Assembly (NCBI GenBank): GCA_964605775.1
Contig: CAZSDU010000011.1
Span: 1 to 64,000, forward strand
DNA: 64,000 nucleotides
Reading direction: 5' to 3'
Source: CAZSDU01 sp964605775
GTDB taxonomy: Bacteria > Bacteroidota > Bacteroidia > Bacteroidales > FEN-979
Shown: piece after piece, positions 48,115 to 56,147 of the stretch
Layout of the letters: every line of letters begins with the position of its first letter
How positions within the stretch are numbered: the stretch's first letter is position 1
Notes under the pieces: generated by a model
Told to the model about the DNA's origin: nothing
Database searches by the model: none
Seen by the model: only the letters and a program-made list of their open reading frames with translations
Program-made: the position numbers and the translations under genes

Positions 48115-48468
48115 TTATGGCAGGACGGGTTCAAGAAGAATAGTCCGGTAGGTTTTCCCGGATTTTTTTACTTTCACCAAAAGTTGTTTTTCATGATAAG
48201 AAATATACTTCAGGGTCACTTTGTAAGTTCCGGGTTTGACTCCTTCCAGATTAAAGCTGCCGTCAGGCTCTGAATAAATTCCTTTCTGTAATTCTTCAAA
48301 ATACAGATAAACCCCTCCTAATTGTTCCTGGGTTAGTTTATCCATCACAAGTCCGGAAAAATTAATTGTCGATACTGAAGGTGAAGATGGTTTTTTTGCT
48401 GAGAGCATAACCGGTAAAAACAGGGCAATGATGACAAGTATTTTCCAGATTAAAATGAATTTTTTCAT
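48115..48468 (-). CDS. Small exported CarboxypepD regulatory-like protein
   Basis: A 117-residue protein with an N-terminal hydrophobic signal (to about residue 24, LSAKK). The remainder is a single CarboxypepD-like Ig domain: I-N-F-S-G-L-V-M-D-K-L-T-Q-E-Q-L-G-G-V-Y-L, then S-E-P-D-G-S-F-N-L-E-G-V-K-P-G-T-Y-K-V-T-L-K-Y-I-S-Y. This is the same module as the N-terminal domain of TonB receptors, here alone and without plug or barrel. It may be a stand-alone adaptor or a truncated receptor. It has its own terminator. Confidence 0.82.
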   Translation of the reverse strand: MKKFILIWKILVIIALFLPVMLSAKKPSSPSVSTINFSGLVMDKLTQEQLGGVYLYFEELQKGIYSEPDGSFNLEGVKPGTYKVTLKYISYHEKQLLVKVKKSGKTYRTILLEPVLP

Positions 48469-48547
48469 GGGTTCTATAATTTTGATGTAAAATTATATCA
48501 ACTCCACCAACCCAATGTTAATAAATCATTAAGGGAATGTTAATTCA

Positions 48548-48640
48548 TTGTTGCTTAAGCATAGTCACGCCCAGGCTAAGGCCGCTTGCGCGGTGACTTT
48601 TCTTTGTTCCTTTCTTTTGGTGGTAGTAAATGAAAGGAGA
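48548..48640. repeat. Possible dispersed intergenic sequence
   Basis: The stretch around gtcacgcccaggctaaggcc with the GCCGC-ttgc-GCGGT hairpin, then tctttgttcctttctttt, resembles a sequence I have seen as an intergenic repeat (often mistranslated as short proteins with T-F-L-C-S-F). I cannot confirm copies within this window. Confidence 0.3.
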
Positions 48641-48646
48641 TATATT

Positions 48647-48684
48647 AAAAGAGGGTGCCTCGAACTTTTGAGACACCCTCTTTT
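48647..48684 (-). terminator. Terminator of the exbBD-tonB operon
   Basis: The stem AAAAGAGGGTGnCTC pairs with GAGnCACCCTCTTTT, with one mismatch. On the minus strand it lies 40 nt behind the tonB stop and ends in TTTT. Confidence 0.8.
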
Positions 48685-48723
48685 CTCAATCATTTATACT
48701 ATTTCTGTTTTTCAGAATCCAGG

Positions 48724-49506
48724 TTACTGCAAGGTAAATTTGATTGGCAGGTTAAACTGAACGCGGACGGGAACGCCTCTTTGTTTGCCGGGTACCCATT
48801 TGGGCATAGACCGAACCACCCTGATGGCTTCTTCGTCACATCCTCCACCGATACCACGCAGAACGCGGACATCGGAAATAGAGCCATCCATTTCAACGAC
48901 AAAAGTTACGAATACTTTCCCCTGTATACCAAGCTCCTTGGCTTCTTCAGGATATTTGATGCTTTCCTGAAGAAAACGGATACGGGCTTCTTCTCCACCG
49001 GGGTAATTGGGTTGTTCTTCTACAACGGTAAATATCTCAGCCTGAACCGGAGTTTCAATCACCTTGGGCCCCTCGTCTTTGATTTCAACTTCAACCTCTT
49101 CGCTTGGAACTTCGTTGGTGGTGGTTTTATTCAGGTCATCCATAGAGGTCAGACCGGTTTCTATCGTTGTGTCTTCAACAACAACAGGAGCTGTAAATTT
49201 AACCTTTTCCACAAGTGCTTCGGGTGGCGGGGGTGGCGGAGGAGGGGGAGGAGCTTCGTGCTCACGCATTTCCTTCATTTCAATCCCGACCTCTTTTTCC
49301 TTTTCCTTAATCAGCCTGCTTTTATTTACATACGCGCTGATCAATGGATAAGCCACGGCAACAGCTAATACGAACAGGCCTATCATAAGGGATATGGTAA
49401 CATATTTTCTGTACTTTTTGCGCAGCAAATATGACCCATATTCCTTGTTCCTGTGGCTGAAAACAATTTCGTCCAGCGATTCAACATGCTGTCTTTCAAT
49501 TGCCAT
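48724..49506 (-). CDS. tonB: TonB energy transducer
   Basis: A 260-residue TonB. A cytosolic N-terminus contains S-L-D-E-I-V-F-S-H-R-N-K-E-Y-G-S-Y-x-L-R-K, which is typical of Bacteroidota TonB. The transmembrane helix is at about 33-52. A run of ten prolines at about 91-100 starts the periplasmic spanner. The C-terminal TonB_C domain (about 180-260) has Y-P-x-x-A, I-Q-G-K-V-F-V-T-F-V-V, I-S-D-V-R-V-L-R-G-I-G-G-G-C-D-E-E-A and W-x-P-G-K-Q-R-G-x-P-V-R-V. It couples the ExbBD motor to the TonB receptors in this window and elsewhere. Last gene of the operon; a strong terminator follows. Confidence 0.95.
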   Translation of the reverse strand: MAIERQHVESLDEIVFSHRNKEYGSYLLRKKYRKYVTISLMIGLFVLAVAVAYPLISAYVNKSRLIKEKEKEVGIEMKEMREHEAPPPPPPPPPPEALVEKVKFTAPVVVEDTTIETGLTSMDDLNKTTTNEVPSEEVEVEIKDEGPKVIETPVQAEIFTVVEEQPNYPGGEEARIRFLQESIKYPEEAKELGIQGKVFVTFVVEMDGSISDVRVLRGIGGGCDEEAIRVVRSMPKWVPGKQRGVPVRVQFNLPIKFTLQ

Positions 49507-49540
49507 ATGCTATTTTTTATAAGTGTTAAACACTAATTGC

Positions 49541-50182
49541 TTACTTTTTCGGGGCATTTTTTAACATTTCGATTTCAACCGGTGACATGTCGACAATGGC
49601 ATAACTGGCAATGTTACAAATCGCCATTTCATCGATGATATTAACAATGTCCTTATATTTTGCTTTATCATCCGCCTTGATCAGGATAATGGGACCTTTT
49701 CTATCATCCTTTTTGAATTTTTTAATCTCATTATCGGCGGTTGTATCAGCCACCACAATCTTACCGGTGACCCTTTTTTCGCGGTATTCTGCAATTTTGG
49801 TAAAAAGGTCTCTGTTGCGGAGGAGGAGGACTTTTCTGATACCATCCTTGCTAAAATCTGTTTTTACGAGTTCCGGCAGGGGTGGTTTTTTCGGATCGGC
49901 TATTCCTTGATAATAGTAAAGTTTATCATCCGCTGAAAGCAGAATATTCAAGGTACGTTCGGCGGAAATTTTGGGGGCATCCTTGGGGTCTTCTTTTTTA
50001 TCTTTTTCAGGCATGGTAATCACCATCACCTTGGGTTTACTGAAAGCGGTTGTAAGCATAAAGAAGGTGATCAGCAGACACATCAGGTCAACCATGGGGG
50101 TCATATCAATGTGGGTGCCATGCTTCTTTGGTCTTCGTTTTCCGCCTTTTTTCCCTTTTTCCTCAACAATTAATTCAGCCAT
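49541..50182 (-). CDS. exbD: ExbD-family biopolymer transport protein (second copy)
   Basis: A 213-residue inner-membrane protein. The conserved H-I-D-M-T-P-M-V-D-L-M-C-L-L-I-T-F-F-M-L-T helix (about 25-50) carries the essential Asp of the proton path. The N-terminus is Lys/Arg-rich. The periplasmic part is longer than that of E. coli ExbD (141 residues), with an inserted, charged region (about 85-130). It is one of two paralogous ExbD genes in tandem, 27 nt from the other. With ExbB and TonB it forms the proton-driven energising complex. Confidence 0.93.
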   Translation of the reverse strand: MAELIVEEKGKKGGKRRPKKHGTHIDMTPMVDLMCLLITFFMLTTAFSKPKVMVITMPEKDKKEDPKDAPKISAERTLNILLSADDKLYYYQGIADPKKPPLPELVKTDFSKDGIRKVLLLRNRDLFTKIAEYREKRVTGKIVVADTTADNEIKKFKKDDRKGPIILIKADDKAKYKDIVNIIDEMAICNIASYAIVDMSPVEIEMLKNAPKK

Positions 50183-50209
50183 GTTGGTTTGATTTAAGCA
50201 TTAACATTC

Positions 50210-50857
50210 TCATTTCGCCGGGACCTGGGGTATATCCTTAAGCAGAACCTCCTCTTTCATCAGGTTGGTGACAAGGTTGAATTTGTTCACCTTATTTTCC
50301 TGCAACAAGTCCATATATTTTTTCACGGCTATGTATTGGGTTTCAGCATCTGCCTTGATGGCAACTTCAGCGGAAGGGTTTGTCAGACGGGCCAGACGAA
50401 CCCACCAGGCAAACTGGTTATCAGTGGAATCGCTGGGGATTCCAATCTGCAACTTTTCCTGTTCTTTGGAATCCTTTAATGCTAGCCATTGCTGAATGTT
50501 TTTCATCGGCATGCCGAAGGACGACAGTTTTTCAAATCTATCCAGTTCCTGTGGAGTAAAATTGATTTTATACTGTTCACCCATTTTCTCGAGCAGTTTT
50601 GCCCGGAAATGGGTGGAAGTATCTTTTCCATTGTCGATATTAAAGAAGACTTTCCCTTCTTTATTTACGAAAATGGTCATGATATCATTATCCGGGGCCT
50701 GCTTTTCCGAAATTGAATTCGGGGTTTCAATCACCGTGGCTTCCTGAGGGCGAAATGATGTAGTCAGCAGCAGGAAAATCAGCAGGACGGAAAAAAGGTC
50801 CACCATAGGCGTCATGTCTATGTGCGGAGATCTTACCGGTTTTTTTATTTTTGGCAT
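50210..50857 (-). CDS. exbD: ExbD-family biopolymer transport protein (first copy)
   Basis: A 215-residue paralogue of the next gene. The helix H-I-D-M-T-P-M-V-D-L-F-S-V-L-L-I-F-L-L-L-T (about 11-35) carries the catalytic Asp. The periplasmic region is extended and ends V-K-K-Y-M-D-L-L-Q-E-N-K-V-N-K-F. Two different ExbDs in one operon is usual in Bacteroidota and suggests heteromeric or alternating complexes. Downstream of exbB. Confidence 0.93.
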   Translation of the reverse strand: MPKIKKPVRSPHIDMTPMVDLFSVLLIFLLLTTSFRPQEATVIETPNSISEKQAPDNDIMTIFVNKEGKVFFNIDNGKDTSTHFRAKLLEKMGEQYKINFTPQELDRFEKLSSFGMPMKNIQQWLALKDSKEQEKLQIGIPSDSTDNQFAWWVRLARLTNPSAEVAIKADAETQYIAVKKYMDLLQENKVNKFNLVTNLMKEEVLLKDIPQVPAK

Positions 50858-50925
50858 TAGGGTTCGAATTTAAGTTGATAAATACACATAAAAAATGTAC
50901 CTAATTTGCTGGAACGCCAAAAACA

Positions 50926-51747
50926 TTACTTGGTAGAAGCGGCAAATGATTGTACAAGGCTGAATCCTGCTTCGTCAATTTTATAGGTAAAGCTGTCAAT
51001 CTGAGTTGAGAATGCATTATAAAGCACAATAGCCAGCAATGAACCAAGAATACCGAAAGCAGTGTTTATAAGCGCTTCGGAAATACCGGTGGCAAGGGCA
51101 AGGGCATCCGGAGCACCGGCCTGGGCAAGGGCGCCAAATGCGCGGATCATCCCGAGAACAGTCCCGAGTAGTCCTGTCAACACAGAGATGGAAGCAATGG
51201 TTGACAGAATGACAAGATTTTTAGAAAGCATTGGCAATTCAAGTGCGGTCGCCTCTTCAAACTCTTTCTGTAAAGCCAGGATTTTCTGGTCCTTTTCAAG
51301 GGTGGCATCATCCTGAAGTGAACGATAACGTACTAAACCGGCTTTCATAACATTGGCAAGTGAACCCCTGTGTTTATCACAGGCAACGATAGCGTCTTCA
51401 ATTTTATTGTCATTAAGAAGATTCTGCAGGCTTTTAACAAAAACATTGATTCTGCCTTTTCCTCTGGCGCGGGAAAGGGTGATGGCGCGCTCCACGGCAA
51501 AAATGATCAGGATCAGGTTGATGGTGATCAGCAAAGGAACAATATATCCACCTTTATAAACCATAGCAAGATAGTTGCCGGGCAGGGGGTGACCATCGGG
51601 ATTTCCGCCTTCAAAATTGATTGGGTTACCCATGATATACTTGTAGATCAGCCATGCAATGATAAAAGCTATAACCATCGCAAACAGCGTGAATGTTGAC
51701 TTTAAGGCATCACCCAGGGTTCCGCCTTTGGTATTTTTCTTGCTCAT
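50926..51747 (-). CDS. exbB: ExbB/MotA/TolQ-family proton channel
   Basis: A 273-residue inner-membrane protein. TM1 is at about 15-35 and a second hydrophobic segment at about 65-90. The conserved cytosolic helix has A-I-T-L-S-R-A-R-G-K. The last two helices (about 175-240) carry L-S-T-I-A-S-I-S-V-L-T-G-L-L-G-T-V-L-G-M-I-R-A-F and I-S-E-A-L-I-N-T-A-F-G-I, the proton-path region. First gene of exbB-exbD-exbD-tonB, with its own strong promoter at 51810-51840. The TPR and PstS-like genes lie upstream on the same strand. Confidence 0.94.
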   Translation of the reverse strand: MSKKNTKGGTLGDALKSTFTLFAMVIAFIIAWLIYKYIMGNPINFEGGNPDGHPLPGNYLAMVYKGGYIVPLLITINLILIIFAVERAITLSRARGKGRINVFVKSLQNLLNDNKIEDAIVACDKHRGSLANVMKAGLVRYRSLQDDATLEKDQKILALQKEFEEATALELPMLSKNLVILSTIASISVLTGLLGTVLGMIRAFGALAQAGAPDALALATGISEALINTAFGILGSLLAIVLYNAFSTQIDSFTYKIDEAGFSLVQSFAASTK

Positions 51748-51809
51748 CTGGAAATTGTTTTAAATTATAAAATGATTGAATTAAGATATTTTTCAATTAT
51801 TCAGGACTA

Positions 51810-51840
51810 CAAAAGTATAAAAATTATAAATCACATCAAA
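51810..51840 (-). promoter_or_regulatory. Promoter of the exbB-exbD-exbD-tonB operon
   Basis: On the minus strand TTTG (51840-51837), a 19-bp spacer and TACTTTTG (51817-51810). The 63-nt leader follows. The promoter starts 5 bp after the end of the TPR gene. Confidence 0.8.
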
Positions 51841-51845
51841 GTCTA

Positions 51846-53558
51846 TTATTTTATCTTCTGTTTAAGCAAATCGATCACAGGTTTCACCACTGTTGCTTTT
51901 TCATCGTTGGGGTTCACCACGGTCATCCGGATATAATATTCGAGTGCTTTCTGGGCTTCTTCTTTGTTTTTTTGATCGATGGAAAATTGGCTGTAATGAT
52001 AGAAGGCAAGATAATCAAATGCCTCGAAACGATCCCTCATATATTTGGCGGTATCGGCCTGGGTAAGTTCAATGATTTTTTCATATACCGGGATGGCATA
52101 GCCAGTTGTATTAAATCCTTTATTGTCCTTGATGTCAAGATTCGATTTGGTACGTGCCAGCCATGAAAATCCCGGGATGTAATCGGGTTGCAGCTGAGTA
52201 AAAATGGTCAAGTTGGTATCGGCATTGGGAAAATCCTGAAGGCTGTAATAAACTTTCCCGAGGTTATAATAATCCATCGCTATGGCTTTGTTCAGCTTAA
52301 CTTTTTGTTCATAGAGATCCCTGGCTTTATCGTACTTTTTAACTTTGGTCCAGCATAAGGCAGCCTCGGAAATGATATCCGCCTTGCTGGTATCTAAAGA
52401 ATAGGCTTTCATAAACTTCTCTGGTGCCAGGGAATCCATTTTCAGTTTTGCCAGCAAACGGCCATAATAGGCATAGTCAAGGGAACGGATTTTTTCCGGT
52501 TTTGCATTGTTGACAAAGCGTTTGATATACTCAAGTCCCTGACTATACTGCTGGGTTTCAAAATAAGAATAAGCCAGGGCGCGGTTGACATCATTATCGG
52601 AGTCATCAACCTTAAGGATCTCCTTTAACTGATTTATGGCTTCATCATAATCTTTCAGTTCGATCAGGGTGTTGACATATTGTTTCCTTGCAGAAGTATT
52701 GCGTGACAGCTCTAAAAATCTGGCAAAATTCTGTTTGGCTTCTTCCTGTCGACCGGCACGGGAAAGCAAGGTCCCCAATTCGCGATAGGCCGGAGCAAAA
52801 TTTGAATCCATTTTCACCACATCCTGATAAAAATTCAATGCCGTTGTATATTGTCGTGCACGCAGCCATAACTGACCGGTTTTCAATTTGGCTTCCGGTG
52901 AATTCGGATCCAGTGACTGTGCCATATTATAATTGGAGATCGCCTTTGAGCCATCATTCAGCAGGTAAAAATAAGCATCTCCCCGGACGATATAAAGTTC
53001 AGTGCTTTTTTTATCCAACTTTTCAGCCTGGGAAAGAAAACCAAACACAGAGGCAGTATCGCGAATATTACTGGTCACGAAAGTCTCTGCCATCTGGATG
53101 AGGATTTTAGCATGGCGTTCGGGGGGTGTTTTAATGGTCTTGTTGGATTTGGAGGGTAACAGTGCCAATGCCTTATCAAATTCAGCCCTGGCGCCTGGAA
53201 TATCTTTTTTGATCAGCTTCAGCCCTGCCAGTCCCACGAAATTGATCGGATTTGAAGGATCAACCCTGATCCCAAGTTCAAATATTGCCTGAGCCGAATC
53301 GGCTTTTTCTTCAAAAGAAATGTTCAGGGTGTCGGAGAAATATTTCTCCAGACAGTTTCTTCCATAAAAATAATATAAATCCCCGTTGGAAGGATCCAGT
53401 GAAATCAGTTTTTTAAACAAGGAGGCGGCAGGTGAAAATTGTTCACTTTTAGTCAATTTGATGGCTGTGCTCAGATCCTGCGCGATGATGTTGGAAAAAG
53501 AAGAACAAAGGAGCAACAATCCCGTAATTATTAAAGCCCGTTTAGTCAATTTCGTCAT
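51846..53558 (-). CDS. Exported TPR-repeat protein
   Basis: A 570-residue exported protein (signal peptide ending SNIIAQ) made almost wholly of TPR-like helix pairs, with the A-x-x-x-Y and L-D-P-x-x-x pattern recurring every 30-36 residues over about 25-550. TPR units include W-L-R-A-R-Q-Y-T-T-A-L-N-F-Y-Q-D-V and A-K-Q-N-F-A-R-F-L-E-L. Such proteins scaffold complexes; here it sits between a PstS-like lipoprotein and the TonB-ExbBD operon, an arrangement seen elsewhere in the phylum. A role in assembling or tuning the TonB system is inferred. Lacks enzyme motifs. Confidence 0.9.
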   Translation of the reverse strand: MTKLTKRALIITGLLLLCSSFSNIIAQDLSTAIKLTKSEQFSPAASLFKKLISLDPSNGDLYYFYGRNCLEKYFSDTLNISFEEKADSAQAIFELGIRVDPSNPINFVGLAGLKLIKKDIPGARAEFDKALALLPSKSNKTIKTPPERHAKILIQMAETFVTSNIRDTASVFGFLSQAEKLDKKSTELYIVRGDAYFYLLNDGSKAISNYNMAQSLDPNSPEAKLKTGQLWLRARQYTTALNFYQDVVKMDSNFAPAYRELGTLLSRAGRQEEAKQNFARFLELSRNTSARKQYVNTLIELKDYDEAINQLKEILKVDDSDNDVNRALAYSYFETQQYSQGLEYIKRFVNNAKPEKIRSLDYAYYGRLLAKLKMDSLAPEKFMKAYSLDTSKADIISEAALCWTKVKKYDKARDLYEQKVKLNKAIAMDYYNLGKVYYSLQDFPNADTNLTIFTQLQPDYIPGFSWLARTKSNLDIKDNKGFNTTGYAIPVYEKIIELTQADTAKYMRDRFEAFDYLAFYHYSQFSIDQKNKEEAQKALEYYIRMTVVNPNDEKATVVKPVIDLLKQKIK

Positions 53559-53579
53559 AAAGATATCTTTCCTGTGTGA

Positions 53580-54536
53580 TTAATGTTTAATTTCAACTAT
53601 TCGTATCGGCATGGCCGCGGGAACCATGCCTGATCTGAGCATGATAAGCTGCCCTTTTTCTCCGGCAAGAAAGGATGAAAAGCCATAAGCCATTCCGGTA
53701 TAGGTTTGGCGGTTGATACAAAACACATCCCGTATGAAAGGATAGGATCCGTCTGCAATATAAGCCGGATAGGGTTTGTAAAACTGTGCCCCGGGATCAT
53801 TGTCGCCTTCCAGGGCAATACCTGCCACTTTAACCCTTTGCAGAAAACGGTTGGAAACGGAATCCGACCGCTCGCTGATCCAGTTGACACCAATCACCCC
53901 AATGGCATTATTATGCGTTTCCACGTACCGTATTACTTCTTCATTGTTCTTGGCAGCAAAACAAGTTGAAGGCAGGGAATCAAGTCCGAATTTTTCGATA
54001 AAATACCTTGGATTTGAAGATTTAAAATGATCAAACAACACGGCCACTTTCCCTGCCTTGGACTTAGGATTAATCTGTTTCCAATCAGAAATCTTTCCGG
54101 AAAAAATACCCTTCACTGTTTTATAGAAAAAGTGGTCGTCCGGGTTCTCCTTGTTCACGATCAAAGCAATGCCGTCAATGGCTATTCGAGTGGTCTTAGG
54201 GACAAACTGTCGTTCCCGGAGATATTGTTCCTGTTTGTCAGAAAGTTTTCGGTTGACAACAATCAAGGGAACAGAATCGTTGATAAAATCATTGATCACC
54301 TCAGCTTCGGTTTTATACTGAGGTTTAACCTTCGCGTATTTATAAATTGTTTCAAAAGCATAAATCTCAGCTTCCATCATAAGGGAATACGCATCATCAA
54401 TACCAACCTTCACGCTGCCTGAGGTGGGAGTGTCCGTTGGGCCCCGCTGACCACTGCCACAGGACAATAGAGACAGGATCAAAGACAGCATTGCGACTGC
54501 ACCAAAAATCTTCAACCAATAAAAGAAATTTTTCAT
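53580..54536 (-). CDS. PstS-like periplasmic substrate-binding lipoprotein
   Basis: A 318-residue lipoprotein (S-L-L-S-C at about residue 26) of the PBP-like type 2 family, close to phosphate-binding PstS. Visible segments are V-K-V-G-I-D-D-A-Y-S-L-M, I-A-I-D-G-I-A-L-I-V-N, V-K-G-I-F-S-G-K-I-S-D-W-K-Q-I-N-P (typical PstS) and E-T-H-N-N-A-I-G-V-I-G-V-N-W-I. No pstCAB genes are present in the window, so it is probably not the binding protein of a phosphate ABC importer here. It shares the strand with the TPR and TonB operon and has its own -7 element. In other Bacteroidota this gene accompanies exbBD/tonB. Confidence 0.9.
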   Translation of the reverse strand: MKNFFYWLKIFGAVAMLSLILSLLSCGSGQRGPTDTPTSGSVKVGIDDAYSLMMEAEIYAFETIYKYAKVKPQYKTEAEVINDFINDSVPLIVVNRKLSDKQEQYLRERQFVPKTTRIAIDGIALIVNKENPDDHFFYKTVKGIFSGKISDWKQINPKSKAGKVAVLFDHFKSSNPRYFIEKFGLDSLPSTCFAAKNNEEVIRYVETHNNAIGVIGVNWISERSDSVSNRFLQRVKVAGIALEGDNDPGAQFYKPYPAYIADGSYPFIRDVFCINRQTYTGMAYGFSSFLAGEKGQLIMLRSGMVPAAMPIRIVEIKH

Positions 54537-54579
54537 TTGTTATTTGCTAACAATCAATTCTTTCGCAATAATAAGAACA

Positions 54580-54587
54580 CAAATTTA
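54580..54587 (-). promoter_or_regulatory. -7 element for the PstS-like gene
   Basis: TAAATTTG on the minus strand, 43 nt before the ATG at 54536. There is no exact TTG at the expected distance. Confidence 0.5.
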
Positions 54588-54662
54588 TAAAAATTATTAT
54601 AAGACAGGATAAAAAAGGAGGAGAAAAATACGAGGAAAGGCCTGAAAAGTCAAGGAAATATC

Positions 54663-54869
54663 TTAATTTTCCTCTTCTTCACGATGTTTTGACCATAATC
54701 TTGCCAGGCGGAAACCACCGTACAGGAATAAAAACAGGGCAAAGATGACTTTGATTTCCTTTGAAAGGTAGTCAAATCTTGAACTTAACAGGATAAATCC
54801 TCCAAGAAAAAAGTAAAGGGCGATGACAAACCAGGCGAAATATTTTGAAAGTTTTCTCATGCGATGCAT
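54663..54869 (-). CDS. Small two-helix membrane protein
   Basis: A 68-residue protein with two hydrophobic segments (about residues 11-29 and 38-55) and a charged C-terminal tail (K-H-R-E-E-E-E-N). The first helix follows a basic N-terminus, so both termini are probably cytosolic. No family was recognised. A second start (ATG at 54860) is possible. The gene has a consensus promoter directly upstream and precedes the PstS-like gene by 126 bp. Confidence 0.7.
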   Translation of the reverse strand: MHRMRKLSKYFAWFVIALYFFLGGFILLSSRFDYLSKEIKVIFALFLFLYGGFRLARLWSKHREEEEN

Positions 54870-54889
54870 TGTTTATGATCAGAACAAGC

Positions 54890-54920
54890 CAAAGCTAAGG
54901 CTAAATCTGAAGACCAGCAA
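54890..54920 (-). promoter_or_regulatory. Promoter of the two-helix membrane protein gene
   Basis: On the minus strand TTTG/TTG (54920-54918), a 20-bp spacer and TAGCTTTG (54897-54890), 20 nt before the ATG. Confidence 0.75.
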
Positions 54921-54983
54921 ATATTATTACAACGAAAACCACAAAAGGTAAACCAAGGTTAACAACTATATTATATTCATTTG

Positions 54984-54991
54984 TACTTTTG
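54984..54991 (+). promoter_or_regulatory. -7 element for the DUF3109 gene
   Basis: TACTTTTG on the plus strand, 30 nt before the ATG at 55022. It rules out the TTG at 54989, which lies within the box. Confidence 0.6.
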
Positions 54992-55021
54992 TACATTCGT
55001 ACATTTGGCCCTAAAACAGTC

Positions 55022-55576
55022 ATGATCGCGCTCGAAAACACGCTCATTTCCGACGATATAAAGTCAACGTTCTTCAGCTGCGACATGGAGAAGTGCAAGG
55101 GAGCATGTTGCGTGGAAGGCGATGCAGGAGCGCCCCTGGAGGAAGAAGAAATTTCCCTCCTGGATGATTATATCGACGACATCAAACCTTTCATGGGAGA
55201 GGAGGGTATACGGGAAGTGACTCATCTTGGCGTTTTTGATTACGATGCCGAGGGCAGGTATGTTACACCCCTGGTGAAGGGTAAGGAATGTGCTTATGCC
55301 TATTTTGATCAGGGTATTGCTCGCTGTGCCATTGAAAAAGCCTTCCAGGAGAAGAAAATCCCCTTCGCAAAACCCATCTCCTGCCACTTATATCCCATCA
55401 GGATAACCGCTGTGTTTGGAGGTGATGCCCTGAACTATCACCAATGGCATATATGTAAAAAAGCCCTGGAAAAAGGGTATCGGGAAAAACTCCCGCTTTA
55501 TCTTTTCCTTGAAGAGGCCTTGATCAGAAGATTCGGGAGAAGTTGGGTTAACCGGCTGCTTAAGTTATTGCGTTAG
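55022..55576 (+). CDS. DUF3109-family cysteine-rich protein
   Basis: A 184-residue cytosolic protein with an N-terminal cysteine cluster F-S-C-D-M-E-K-C-K-G-A-C-C and further Cys at G-K-E-C-A-Y, A-R-C-A-I-E, I-S-C-H-L-Y-P and H-I-C-K-K. Eight Cys in these positions are characteristic of DUF3109, related to YkgJ-type zinc- or iron-cluster-binding proteins. The start at 55022 (MIALENTLI) is upstream of the cluster and downstream of the promoter. The last 17 bp overlap the ferritin gene tail-to-tail, so both ends share sequence on opposite strands. The function is unknown; a metal-binding role is supported by the Cys pattern. Confidence 0.87.
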   Translation: MIALENTLISDDIKSTFFSCDMEKCKGACCVEGDAGAPLEEEEISLLDDYIDDIKPFMGEEGIREVTHLGVFDYDAEGRYVTPLVKGKECAYAYFDQGIARCAIEKAFQEKKIPFAKPISCHLYPIRITAVFGGDALNYHQWHICKKALEKGYREKLPLYLFLEEALIRRFGRSWVNRLLKLLR

Positions 55577-56093
55577 CTCCTCCGGTCTGCGCCAGGGAAG
55601 CTCGTTTAGCTGTAGCCATGGCAGAAAATTCTTTATCCATCATGAACAAACCATCTGTCCCGGCCAGTTTGATCTGATCAAGGATGCTGCGAACCGTACT
55701 CTCCTCTTCTATCTGTTCCGTGATGTACCATTGCAGGTAATTGGCAGAAGTATAATCCTTTTCCAACGTACACACGGCATATAGTTCGTTGATGGAGGCA
55801 GAGATGTACTCCTCATGTTTTAAAACCTGCTGGAAAACATCCAGCAAGGATTTGAATTTTGATGCCGGAGCCTCCAGGGCTGGGATAACGGCAGCGCCTC
55901 CTCTGTCATTGAGGTAATGAACCAGTTTCAGCATATGGATGCGTTCCTCTTCGGTCTGGACATAGAGCCAGTTGGCAGCACCGGGATAACCATTGCGTTC
56001 AGCCCAGGAAGCCATAGACAGATAAATGCGTGAAGAATGTTCTTCCCGCTTGATCTGCTCATTCATCGCTTTTTCAACATTCTTTGTAATCAT
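55560..56093 (-). CDS. Ferritin (bacterial FtnA type)
   Basis: A 177-residue iron-storage protein forming 24-mer cages. Ferroxidase ligands are visible: E in M-N-E-Q-I-K-R-E-E-H-S-S (about residue 17), E-E-E-R-I-H (about 50), L-E-K-D-Y and Q-W-Y-I-T-E-Q-I-E-E-E (about 127). L-S-M-A-S-W-A-E-R-N-G-Y-P-G-A-A-N-W fits the FtnA family. The stop overlaps the DUF3109 gene (convergent). It lies downstream of atpG on the same strand, 54 bp away, probably as a separate transcript. Confidence 0.94.
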   Translation of the reverse strand: MITKNVEKAMNEQIKREEHSSRIYLSMASWAERNGYPGAANWLYVQTEEERIHMLKLVHYLNDRGGAAVIPALEAPASKFKSLLDVFQQVLKHEEYISASINELYAVCTLEKDYTSANYLQWYITEQIEEESTVRSILDQIKLAGTDGLFMMDKEFSAMATAKRASLAQTGGANAIT

Positions 56094-56147
56094 AAGGTTC
56101 TGTTTTTAAAAATCCATTCCATTGTTCTTTTTCACTGTATTGCCTTT

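Noticed and set aside
48548..48760. A 70-codon plus-strand frame between the CarboxypepD-like gene and tonB
   Set aside because: It runs through a hairpin-rich intergenic sequence and a terminator and overlaps the tonB 3' end; it looks like a translated repeat.
49064..49351. A Gly-run plus-strand frame
   Set aside because: Antisense shadow of the proline run of TonB.
53580..54536. Phosphate ABC import operon
   Set aside because: Only the PstS-like binding protein is present; there are no pstC, pstA, pstB or phoU genes nearby.
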